Shown here piece after piece: positions 1 through 6,666 of a stretch of 8,473 bases of DNA. The notes beneath the pieces were generated by a model, which made no database searches, had not been told where the DNA came from, and saw only the letters and a list, made by a program, of their open reading frames with translations. This DNA is from Gammaproteobacteria bacterium (GTDB taxonomy: Bacteria > Pseudomonadota > Gammaproteobacteria > Pseudomonadales > Azotimanducaceae). The position numbers and the translations under genes are program-made. The stretch is from positions 1-8,473 of the forward strand of contig JAUILW010000115.1 of assembly GCA_030432795.1 (NCBI GenBank), given 5' to 3'. How positions within the stretch are numbered: position 1 is the stretch's first letter; each line of letters begins with the position of its first letter.

Positions 1-782
1 GTGTACAGGATGAACAGCGGGTCTTCTGCCGCCATCGGCTCCGCAGCGCACACGGTACTTTGCGCCGCCACCAGTTCGTCGTACCAGACATCGCGCGGCT
101 CCTTGAAAGGTACCGCTGCGCCGGTACGCCTCACCGTGACGACCGTGTGCACGTTCGGGCAGTGCGAGAGTGCTTCTTCAGCGTTCTCCTTCAGTGGTAT
201 CGCCTTGCCGCCGCGAACCCCCTCGTCAGCGGTGATGAGCGTGCGGCAATCGGAGTCGAGAATTCGATCCTTGAGCGACTGCGGCGAAAAACCGCCAAAG
301 ACTACGGAGTGAATCGCGCCGATGCGTGCGCAGGCCAGCATGGCGTAGGCTGCTTCGGGAATCATCGGCATGTAGATGCACACACGATCTCCTTTGCGTA
401 CACCTCTAGCCTTCAACCCGTTTGCCAGCTTGTTGACGGCATTCGAAAGCTGCTGGTAGGTGATGAGCATTGAATCGGCTGGATCGTCGCCTTCCCAGAT
501 GATGGCGGTTTGCTCTGCCCGTTGCGGAAGGTGTCGGTCGATGCAGTTTACGGAAACGTTCAGTTCGCCGCCGTCGAACCAACGAATGTTCCCAGCCGGC
601 ATGTCCGCCTGCGCTAGGGTCTCCCAGGGTTTGCTCCAGTTCAGAAATGCTTGCGCCTGCTCGCTCCAGAAGGCCTGCGGGTCTTCGATCGATCGGCGGT
701 ACATGGACTGGTACTGGTCATCATTGATGTAGCACTTGTCTGACATGAACTCAGGCACTGAATAGATGTGACTTTCGCTCAT
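1..782 (-). CDS. acs: Acetyl-CoA synthetase, N-terminal 260 residues (3' end outside window)
   Basis: AMP-forming acetate:CoA ligase, a cytoplasmic enzyme that makes acetyl-CoA from acetate, ATP and CoA via acetyl-AMP. Only about 260 of the usual ~650 residues are inside the window, and the reading frame is open to base 1. The translation starts MSESHIYSVPEFMSDKCYIN and contains the Acs landmarks GDRVCIYMPMIPE (131-143), ARIGAIHSVVFGGFS (152-166) and TADEGVRGGK (184-193). It ends at LFILY, just before the expected Ser/Gly/Thr-rich ATP-binding loop. The catalytic lysine (acetylation site) and most of the adenylation core are therefore not visible. The ATG at 782-780 is preceded by a purine-rich GGGGGAAGT that fills the 9-bp gap after pgi, so acs is probably the distal gene of the pgi operon. 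Propionyl-CoA synthetase is less likely given the close match to Acs motifs. No frameshift was found. Confidence 0.95.
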   Translation of the reverse strand, partial: MSESHIYSVPEFMSDKCYINDDQYQSMYRRSIEDPQAFWSEQAQAFLNWSKPWETLAQADMPAGNIRWFDGGELNVSVNCIDRHLPQRAEQTAIIWEGDDPADSMLITYQQLSNAVNKLANGLKARGVRKGDRVCIYMPMIPEAAYAMLACARIGAIHSVVFGGFSPQSLKDRILDSDCRTLITADEGVRGGKAIPLKENAEEALSHCPNVHTVVTVRRTGAAVPFKEPRDVWYDELVAAQSTVCAAEPMAAEDPLFILY

Positions 783-791
783 ACTTCCCCC
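783..791 (-). promoter_or_regulatory. Ribosome binding site of acs in the pgi-acs gap
   Basis: Read on the minus strand, the whole spacer between the pgi stop codon (794-792) and the acs start (782) is GGGGGAAGT. Its purine run resembles a Shine-Dalgarno sequence a few bases before the ATG. It supports the chosen acs start and leaves no room for a separate promoter or terminator between the two genes. Confidence 0.55.
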
Positions 792-2357
792 TTATCCGTT
801 GGTTTGCGATGCGCGCAGACGGCTGATCAGATGTTGCGTGGATGCATCCTGGTTCAGGGCAGCTGTGCCACCGAGCTGCTGATAGATAGGGCCAGCGAGC
901 CGCTTGCCGAGCTCCACGCCCCATTGATCAAACGAGTTTATGCCCCAGATTACACCCTGACAGAACACCTTGTGTTCGTATAAGGCCAACAGCGCGCCAA
1001 GATGGTATGCATCCAGCCGCTCGAGAACGAGCGTGGTGGTCGGATGGTTGCCGGGCACTCGCTTTTCCGCTTGAGGCTGATCGTCACCGATCATCATCGC
1101 CTGGCTTTGTGCCAGGGCGTTGGCTTGCAGCCAGCGGTGGTGATCACTGAGTGGATGATCGGGTGAGGCGGCGATGATGAAGTCCGCGCTGAATGCGCGG
1201 GTGCCCTGGTGCAGCAGTTGGTGATAGGCATGCTGCCCTGTGGTGCCAACGCCACCCCAGAGAATGGGCATGGTTTGCACATCAACCGGCTGGCCATCGA
1301 GGCGAACGCTTTTACCGTTGCTTTCGGTTTCGAGTTGCTGCAGGTAGAGCGGAAGCAGCGCGAGGCGCTCGTCGTACGCGAGCACAGCGTGGTTATTGGC
1401 ACCAAGAAAATTGCTGTTCCAGATGCCGGTGAGCGCCGCGAGTATCGGCAGGTTCTCAGCAAGTGGAGCCTGCGCGAAGTGTTGATCCATCTGGTGCGCG
1501 CCAGCGAGCATGTCGGCGAACGCCTTTGGCCCGCAGGCCAGCGCAATGGGCAGTCCCACCGCCGACCAGACGCTGTACCGCCCGCCTACCCAGTCCCACA
1601 TGGGGAATACGTTTTCTGCTGGGATGCCGAATCGAGCGGCTTCCTGCACATTGGCGGAAATGGCGAAGAAGTGTCGGGCGATGTCGGCGATGGTGAAGCC
1701 ACGCTCTAGAAACCAGGCGCGCGCGGCTTCGGCGTTTCGCAGCGTTTCCAGTGTGCTGAAGGACTTTGACACGACAATGATGGCGGTCCGCTCCGGATCG
1801 CAATTGGCGAGCGCTGTACTGATCGCGTGGCCATCGATGTTTGCAACGAATTGGATGTTGAAGCGGCCGGTGCCCGGCAGTGCCCGAACGGCAAGCTCTG
1901 GACCGAGCTGCGAACCGCCGATACCGATGTGCACGACGTTGGTGATCGCACGGTTTGTGGCGCCACGCAGCTCACCAGCGCTGAGCTTTTGAGCGAGCTC
2001 GCTCATTGCCGCAAGGGCAGCTTGCACGTGCGGCTCGAATTCCGGTAGCCCGGCGCCCGCGGGCGTGCGCAGGGCTGTGTGCATCGCCGGCCGGTCTTCG
2101 CTCGTGTTTACATGATCGCCACGGAGCAATGCATTGCGCCGATCCTCGAGCGATACCTCTCGGGCTAGATCGAGCAGGCCGTCAATCACTTCGTTGCTGA
2201 GTCTTTGTTTGCGCAGGTCTGCGTCGATGCCGGCAGCATGCAGTGTGAGGCGATCATTGCGGACCGCGTCCTCGGCGCACTCGGAGATACTGGCTACAGA
2301 TTGGGCCAGCCTGCCGAGGTGTTTCCACGCGGGCAGGGTACTAACGGAATTGGTCAT
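792..2357 (-). CDS. pgi: Glucose-6-phosphate isomerase
   Basis: Cytoplasmic enzyme interconverting glucose-6-phosphate and fructose-6-phosphate in glycolysis and gluconeogenesis. The 521-residue product has two SIS-type sugar-phosphate domains with HIGIGGSQLGPE (143-154) and SKSFSTLETL (197-206). PGI signature 1 is DWVGGRYSVWSAVG (255-268, with Arg260), and signature 2 is GVIWGINSFDQWGVELGK (468-485). By alignment to the well-studied animal enzyme, the catalytic residues are Glu345 (in ESNGK), His376 (in GTTGQH, the expected 31 residues later) and Lys485. All are present, so the enzyme should be active. It is somewhat shorter than the ~550-residue family average, partly because the segment around 424-437 is contracted. 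WGGVG at 367-371, instead of WGEPG, is the pseudomonad form. The start is ATG with no clear Shine-Dalgarno, only 3 bp after the kinase stop codon, which suggests translational coupling. acs follows after 9 bp. Confidence 0.97.
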   Translation of the reverse strand: MTNSVSTLPAWKHLGRLAQSVASISECAEDAVRNDRLTLHAAGIDADLRKQRLSNEVIDGLLDLAREVSLEDRRNALLRGDHVNTSEDRPAMHTALRTPAGAGLPEFEPHVQAALAAMSELAQKLSAGELRGATNRAITNVVHIGIGGSQLGPELAVRALPGTGRFNIQFVANIDGHAISTALANCDPERTAIIVVSKSFSTLETLRNAEAARAWFLERGFTIADIARHFFAISANVQEAARFGIPAENVFPMWDWVGGRYSVWSAVGLPIALACGPKAFADMLAGAHQMDQHFAQAPLAENLPILAALTGIWNSNFLGANNHAVLAYDERLALLPLYLQQLETESNGKSVRLDGQPVDVQTMPILWGGVGTTGQHAYHQLLHQGTRAFSADFIIAASPDHPLSDHHRWLQANALAQSQAMMIGDDQPQAEKRVPGNHPTTTLVLERLDAYHLGALLALYEHKVFCQGVIWGINSFDQWGVELGKRLAGPIYQQLGGTAALNQDASTQHLISRLRASQTNG

Positions 2358-2360
2358 GGT

Positions 2361-3068
2361 TCAGATCAGTGTTGGGTTGGGGTTGAAATACTGACGCGTG
2401 CCGTCGATGGCGAGCATTCTTTCGAACAACGCATCAAAATGCCGGTCGTTGTTGGCAAAGTCGATCTCGCTGGCATTGACGATGAGTAGCGGTGCCCGGT
2501 CGTAGAAGTGAAAGAACTCCGTGTACGCGCGGGCCAGTGTCTCCAGGTATTCGGGCTCCATACCCTGCTCGCTTTTGATGCCGCGGTTGCGCACACGTTG
2601 CAGCAATACATCGGTGGGTGCCTGCAGGTAGATCACGAGATCGGGAGTGGGCGAGCGAATGTCCAGTGCCTTCTCGATCTGCTGGTACAGCGCATATTCC
2701 GCCTCGCTGAGCGTGAGCCTGGCGAAAAGCTCGTCTTTGTCCATGAGAAAGTCGGAGACGACGCAGGGCCCGATGAGGTCGTTGGTCGGCAGGTCTGCCA
2801 TCTGCCGAGCTCGGTGCAACAGAAAAAACAGTTGCGTTGGCAAGGCGTTGGTTTTGCCGTCGCGGTAGAACGCGTCGAGAAACGGATTTTCTGTGGCGGG
2901 TTCCAGCAATACGGGATAGCGCAGGGCATCTGCCAGGCGTCTGGTGAGGGTGGTCTTGCCCACACCGATCGGCCCTTCAACAGCGATGTAGCGTGGCACA
3001 TTCTTGCCACGCAGGGCTTCTGCGTAGCGTGTCAGGTTGGTAGGGCGCTGCTGGGCAGTCGCGCTCAA
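2361..3068 (-). CDS. Deoxynucleoside kinase (dGK/dAK-like)
   Basis: Predicted kinase that phosphorylates deoxynucleosides at the 5' position with ATP, for nucleotide salvage. The 235-residue product is a P-loop protein of the dCK/dGK/TK2 family. It has Walker A GPIGVGKTT (32-40), the substrate-site stretch EPATENPFLDAFY (56-68), SDFLMDKDELFA (105-116) in the position of the family's second conserved acidic/aromatic motif, and an Arg-rich lid RVRNRGIKSEQGM (158-170). Substrate preference (dG, dA or other) cannot be read from sequence. The longest start is TTG at 3068-3066, which overlaps the pcnB stop in a TTGA. A GTG at 2999-2997 would give a 212-residue protein beginning close to the P-loop, as many family members do. 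Neither start has a strong Shine-Dalgarno. The gene sits directly after pcnB, where folK is usually found, and pgi starts 3 bp downstream. Confidence 0.88.
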   Translation of the reverse strand: MSATAQQRPTNLTRYAEALRGKNVPRYIAVEGPIGVGKTTLTRRLADALRYPVLLEPATENPFLDAFYRDGKTNALPTQLFFLLHRARQMADLPTNDLIGPCVVSDFLMDKDELFARLTLSEAEYALYQQIEKALDIRSPTPDLVIYLQAPTDVLLQRVRNRGIKSEQGMEPEYLETLARAYTEFFHFYDRAPLLIVNASEIDFANNDRHFDALFERMLAIDGTRQYFNPNPTLI

Positions 3069-4387
3069 GACGAAGTCACGTCGCCGGCAGGTTGCTGATC
3101 ACCCGAGGGTTTGCGCTTGCGGCGGCGCTTGCGCTTCTTTGCGCCACCGCCACCGCCACCGCCGGGAAGAGCCCTGAGCATCTCCGCCTGGGCCTCATCA
3201 TCGGCATCCTGAAATGCCGACCACCACTCATAGGACTCAACCTGCTCTTCATAGGTGTTGGCGCGCAGTTCCAACAGATCGAAGCCTGCGCGAAAGCGTG
3301 GATGGCTCATGGTGCGACGGATATTACGGCCGCTCCGCTGCTCGAGGTGCCGTTGCATCTGCCACACTTCCTTTGCGAAAAGGGAGAAGCGGCGTGGGAT
3401 GGCCATGATGTCGGTCTGGTCGGCGATCGTATCCTGCTCGGCCATCTTTGCAGCCTCAACCGGGGACGCGTCCATGGAAAACTCCAACAGGCGCGCGCGG
3501 TAATCCTCCCAGAGCATGACAGCGATAAGAAAACCCGGAGTGACTGGCCGGTCTTCACGGATGCGTTGATCGGTGTTGGCCATTGCGCGCGCGACGATGG
3601 TGCTCAAGGGGTCTGTGCAGGGAAACAACACGGAGCAGATTGGTGAGTCGGCAATGGCCGCCCAAGCCTGTTCCGCATAACCCAGCATGAACAGCTTGTT
3701 GAATTCCTCGAAAAGCCGCGCCGGCGGCACCGAGATCAGCCGGTTTGCCGCCCCGGGTAGTGCTGCCCGCATCTCCTCGGTGAGCTCGAACCCGAGCTTC
3801 GCCTGAAAGCGCAGCGCGCGCAGGCCGCGTACGGGATCCTCAGTGAGGCGGGTCTCCGTATCGCCGATGAAGGCGAGGTGTCGGTCGCGTATGTCTGCCA
3901 TTCCATCGACGAAATCCAACAGGCGTCCGTCCGTGGGGTCGTAGTAGAGCGCGTTGATGGTGAAATCGCGGCGAAAGGCGTCTTCTTCCAACGTTCCGTA
4001 CTGGTTGTCGCGCAGTATCATGCCTTCGGGGCTGGTTTCGATTCCTTCTGTCTCTCCCCGTCGAAACGTCGATACTTCGATGATGTGGCGGCCGAAGCGC
4101 ACGTGGGCAATACGGAAGCGCCGGCCGACGAGGCGCGCTCGTCGGAACACCTGCTTTACCTCTTCTGGCGTTGCGCTTGTCGCCACGTCGAAGTCTTTCG
4201 GTTCCGCGCCAAGTAGCAGATCACGTACGCATCCGCCCACCAGGTATGCCTCGAAGCCAGCTTCGTGCAGGTTCCTGACCACCTCGATGCTGTTGTCGTC
4301 GAGTAGAGAGGCGTCGATCTGGTGCTGTTCGGGCGTGTAGATGGTGGGTTCGGTCAACTTAAGTCTTGCCTTGCTCGGTTGTGGCAT
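3065..4387 (-). CDS. pcnB: Poly(A) polymerase I
   Basis: Class II nucleotidyltransferase that adds 3' poly(A) tails to RNA and so promotes decay of mRNAs and regulatory RNAs. The 440-residue product has the head motif LVGGCVRDLLLGAEPKDFDVAT (49-70), with GG at 51-52, RD at 55-56 and the metal-binding pair Asp66/Asp68. The likely third carboxylate is Glu104 in IIEVSTFR. The neck motif RRDFTINALYYD (139-150) and EDPVRGLRALRFQAKLGF (183-200) follow. The C-terminus carries seven glycines (409-415) and then a strongly basic run of Lys/Arg (417-426), as in the RNA-binding tail of PcnB. This tail, the length and the neighbours favour poly(A) polymerase over a CCA-adding enzyme. The ATG lies inside the end of the upstream regulator gene, overlapping it by 29 bp. 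The stop overlaps the start of the downstream kinase gene. Confidence 0.93.
   Translation of the reverse strand: MPQPSKARLKLTEPTIYTPEQHQIDASLLDDNSIEVVRNLHEAGFEAYLVGGCVRDLLLGAEPKDFDVATSATPEEVKQVFRRARLVGRRFRIAHVRFGRHIIEVSTFRRGETEGIETSPEGMILRDNQYGTLEEDAFRRDFTINALYYDPTDGRLLDFVDGMADIRDRHLAFIGDTETRLTEDPVRGLRALRFQAKLGFELTEEMRAALPGAANRLISVPPARLFEEFNKLFMLGYAEQAWAAIADSPICSVLFPCTDPLSTIVARAMANTDQRIREDRPVTPGFLIAVMLWEDYRARLLEFSMDASPVEAAKMAEQDTIADQTDIMAIPRRFSLFAKEVWQMQRHLEQRSGRNIRRTMSHPRFRAGFDLLELRANTYEEQVESYEWWSAFQDADDEAQAEMLRALPGGGGGGGAKKRKRRRKRKPSGDQQPAGDVTSS
3143..3163. repeat. Hexanucleotide repeat (GCCACC)3+GCC in pcnB
   Basis: A perfect 21-base run of alternating GCC/ACC triplets encodes the seven-glycine hinge (residues 409-415) of PcnB on the minus strand. 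It separates the catalytic body from the basic tail. Gain or loss of one six-base unit would stay in frame and change the hinge by two glycines, so length variation between strains would be tolerated. Confidence 0.8.
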
Positions 4388-5696
4388 TGCCTCGGGATGT
4401 TTTGGTTTTACGTCTGGGTATGTTCAGGCGCTGGCGTCTTTCCCAAAGGCTCTTGCGGCTGATGCCGAGCTTCTGTGCCAGCTCGGTCTCGGTAAAGTGC
4501 TCTTCGTTTTCCAGTACGAAACGTACGAAATAGTCCTCGAGGCTCGTGTGGTCTTGGCCTTCGACAGCGGGCACTGCTGGCGTGGCCTCCACGTTGATGG
4601 CGAGCAGCTCCGGTGTGATGACGGGCGCCTCTGCCAGAATCACGGCGCGTTCCACGGCGTTGGCCAGCTCGCGAACGTTGCCGGGCCAATTGTAGCTCAC
4701 CAACGCCTTAAGCGCTTCGCTGCTGAACTGGCAGGCAGGGCGCCCGAGACGCGCTGCGGTTTTTGCCAGCAGCCATGTTGCGAGCTGCACGATGTCGTCC
4801 CCTCGTTGCCGCAGCGGTGGCAGCTGCAGCACGACGACATTGAGGCGGTAGAAGAGGTCTTCGCGAAAGCGGCCGGACGTTACATGGTCGCTGATGTCCC
4901 GGTGGGTGGCGGCGATAACACGCACGTTGGCCGGATGGGCGACAGCACTGCCCACCGGACGGACTTCTCCGACCTGCAGCAGGCGCAGCAGGCGGGCCTG
5001 CACCTCGGCGGGTAGAGCGGCGACGTCATCCAGAAACAGCGTGCCACCTTCCGCGGCGTCCACCAGCCCCTGGGCGATGGGGCCGGATTGATCGGCGGTT
5101 CCGAAAAGCTCCGCCTCGACGATGTTCGCCGGAATAGCCGCGCAGTTGACGGTGATCAGCGGCCGCCCGTGTCGCATGCTGGCCGCGTGTACTGCTCGAG
5201 CGGTGAGTTCCTTGCCCGTGCCCGGCTCTCCCTGAATCAGCAATGGTGTGTCGCTGACGGCGACCCGATCGATGCGCCCTCTGAGGTCCTGGATCTGTGG
5301 GCTGTCGCCAACGATGGCAAAGTCGCTGTTTCGAGCATCGCCGCTGCGTTGCGCATTGGCCCGCAATCGCGCTTGTTCGATGCTGGCCATGATCTCGTCA
5401 CCGTCCACCGGTAACGGCAGGTAATCTTCGGCGCCGTTGCGAATCGCGATGACTGCATCGCGAATAGATGCGTGTTCCGATACGACGATACATGGCAGGC
5501 GGCTGAGCGGCGCTTCGTTGCTGCTTGCCTTTATCGTGTCCCTCAACACGATGGACCAGTCGATCTGTTCAGGATCCGTGAGGTCGGCGACCGCCTGGTG
5601 TGTCATCAACGTCAACTCGCAACCGTTCGCGCGCAGCGTCGAGACGAGCGTATCGATAGCGCCGCTTGGATCCGAGACGATCAAAACCTTCATCAT
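4359..5696 (-). CDS. NtrC-family AAA+ regulator, CbrB position, lacking GAFTGA and the receiver phosphoacceptor
   Basis: A 445-residue regulator with three parts: a receiver-like domain (1-110), an AAA+ domain (about 126-365) and a Fis-type helix-turn-helix (about 400-426, FTETELAQKLGISRKSLWERR). The AAA+ domain has Walker A GEPGTGKE (156-163), Walker B GGTLFLDD (217-224, Asp-Asp rather than the usual Asp-Glu), ATHRDI (263-268), the arginine-finger region FREDLFYRLN (277-286) and sensor II NWPGNVREL (336-344). The GAFTGA loop is absent: ELFG (196-199) runs to the Walker B strand through TADQSGPIAQGLVDAAE. The receiver has Leu51 at the phosphoacceptor site (nearest Asp is 53) and Leu95 in place of the conserved Lys. 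Family knowledge: GAFTGA contacts sigma-54, and members without it (TyrR, HupR) act with sigma-70. Position before pcnB suggests a CbrB relative, but no sensor kinase gene adjoins. Start is ATGATG; the first ATG overlaps the gluQRS stop (ATGA), and the second is equally possible. Confidence 0.9.
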   Translation of the reverse strand: MMKVLIVSDPSGAIDTLVSTLRANGCELTLMTHQAVADLTDPEQIDWSIVLRDTIKASSNEAPLSRLPCIVVSEHASIRDAVIAIRNGAEDYLPLPVDGDEIMASIEQARLRANAQRSGDARNSDFAIVGDSPQIQDLRGRIDRVAVSDTPLLIQGEPGTGKELTARAVHAASMRHGRPLITVNCAAIPANIVEAELFGTADQSGPIAQGLVDAAEGGTLFLDDVAALPAEVQARLLRLLQVGEVRPVGSAVAHPANVRVIAATHRDISDHVTSGRFREDLFYRLNVVVLQLPPLRQRGDDIVQLATWLLAKTAARLGRPACQFSSEALKALVSYNWPGNVRELANAVERAVILAEAPVITPELLAINVEATPAVPAVEGQDHTSLEDYFVRFVLENEEHFTETELAQKLGISRKSLWERRQRLNIPRRKTKTSRGNATTEQGKT

Positions 5697-6583
5697 GGCG
5701 GCGATGGTAGCTCAAAATCGCCGGCAGAACCCGGTGGTAGGCGTTGCGGCATGCGGTCCACAGCGAAGCAGGAAGTTCCCCATTGCAACCAGTCTGAGGG
5801 CCGCCAGGTCTGCGTGCGGCTCGTCGGCAAGGCAAGCCCGAGGAGCGACAGGACGCGCTGTAGATTTTGCTCCGCCGTACCCGTATCCACCGGGTCGGCG
5901 TGGGTCTGCTTGGAGAGTTTCTGGCCTGCGCGATTGGTCACCACAGGAACGTGTGCGTAGGCTGGCTCGCACAGACCGAGCGCCCGCATGATGGCGAGTT
6001 GCGGGGCGGTGGACTGCAGGAGATCGACGCCTCGCACCACTTGCACGATCTCGTCTGCCCCATCATCCACCGCGCACGCCAGATGATAGGCATACACGCC
6101 GTCTCGACGAAGGATGATCTGGTCGCCTTCCGCTTCCAGGTCGAATGATTGTGTCCCCTGCACCGTATCCTCGAAAGTGATCGGCTCCCCGCTCAGGTGC
6201 ATGCGCACGGCAGCATTGCTTAGGGGGGTGGTCCGATTACGGCATGTGCCGGGGTAGGGTTTTCCTTTCGGCAATGATTTGCGGCTGCAGGTGCAATAGA
6301 AGCATTGGCCGCGTTCCTGCAGGAGGGTGAGTGCCTGGGCGTATCTATTGGACCGTTCGCTTTGGTAGATGACCGGCGCATCTGGGTATAAGCCGTGTGC
6401 TTCGAGCGCGCCGATGATCTGCCTATCAGCGCCCTCGATGTTGCGCGCGGTGTCCAGGTCGTCGATACGCAGTAGCCACTGCAGCCCTGCCTGCTTGGCT
6501 GCCAGATAGGAGGCGACCGCGGTCAGCAGGGAACCGAGGTGGAGCGGGCCCGTGGGTGATGGTGCGAATCGGCCGGCTGGCAT
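5693..6583 (-). CDS. gluQRS: Glutamyl-Q tRNA(Asp) synthetase
   Basis: A truncated glutamyl-tRNA synthetase paralogue. It activates glutamate and attaches it to queuosine at position 34 of tRNA(Asp), and it lacks an anticodon-binding domain. The 296-residue product has the class I HIGH-type motif in RFAPSPTGPLHLGSL (5-19) and LLRIDDLDTAR (37-47), and the KMSKS-type motif QKLSKQ (221-226). A zinc site is visible: Cys97 and Cys99 in YCTCS, Tyr110 and Cys114 in KPYPGTC. This matches the Cx1C...Y...C pattern of YadB. Length fits the family (~290-310). The ATG at 6583 is the only start codon after the in-frame stop at 6619-6617. A weak GGA lies about 8 bases upstream. It is the first gene of the minus-strand operon and overlaps the regulator gene by 4 bp. 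dksA, which commonly precedes it in gammaproteobacteria, is not upstream here. Confidence 0.96.
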   Translation of the reverse strand: MPAGRFAPSPTGPLHLGSLLTAVASYLAAKQAGLQWLLRIDDLDTARNIEGADRQIIGALEAHGLYPDAPVIYQSERSNRYAQALTLLQERGQCFYCTCSRKSLPKGKPYPGTCRNRTTPLSNAAVRMHLSGEPITFEDTVQGTQSFDLEAEGDQIILRRDGVYAYHLACAVDDGADEIVQVVRGVDLLQSTAPQLAIMRALGLCEPAYAHVPVVTNRAGQKLSKQTHADPVDTGTAEQNLQRVLSLLGLALPTSRTQTWRPSDWLQWGTSCFAVDRMPQRLPPGSAGDFELPSPP

Positions 6584-6613
6584 CCGGTATTTCCAGGCAT
6601 CAGATCTGCAGGC

Positions 6614-6627
6614 ATTCTAACGAATCG
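6614..6627 (-). promoter_or_regulatory. Putative gluQRS-operon promoter element, left arm of inverted repeat
   Basis: Read on the minus strand, this is CGATTCGTTAGAAT. The last six bases, TAGAAT (6619-6614), match the sigma-70 -10 consensus at 5 of 6 positions, about 31 bases before the gluQRS ATG. No good -35 hexamer lies 16-18 bp further upstream, so an activator may be needed. The AACGAATCGTT palindrome (6619-6629, one central base) abuts the -10 and could be an operator. This rests on sequence alone. Confidence 0.35.
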
Positions 6628-6666
6628 TTGCCTGCTCCCGCTGCGCGGCGCTTTCCACTGCAGACT

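Noticed and set aside
1248..1259. Apparent loss of a catalytic Glu in Pgi (WGGVG instead of WGEPG)
   Set aside because: The catalytic Glu is the one in ESNGK, 31 residues before the GQH histidine, and it is present (Glu345). WGGVG is also the form I recall in Pseudomonas Pgi.
1209..1992. Overlapping plus-strand open frames within pgi
   Set aside because: They mirror the pgi coding frame; pgi carries both family signatures and all catalytic residues.
3065..4387. CCA-adding tRNA nucleotidyltransferase as the identity of pcnB
   Set aside because: The Lys/Arg-rich C-terminal tail, the PcnB-like head sequence and the gluQRS/regulator neighbours fit poly(A) polymerase I better.
4341..5015. Plus-strand open frame of 224 codons opposite the regulator
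   Set aside because: Antisense to a gene with intact AAA+ and HTH motifs; its translation shows no known domain.
5025..5111. Frameshift as the cause of the missing GAFTGA loop
   Set aside because: The frame was read through from the DNA and stays open with normal family sequence on both sides (ELFG and GGTLFLDD); the segment is simply shorter and different.
5437..5991. Plus-strand open frame of 184 codons across the regulator-gluQRS junction
   Set aside because: Covers two real genes on the other strand and has Arg/Ala-rich composition without motifs.
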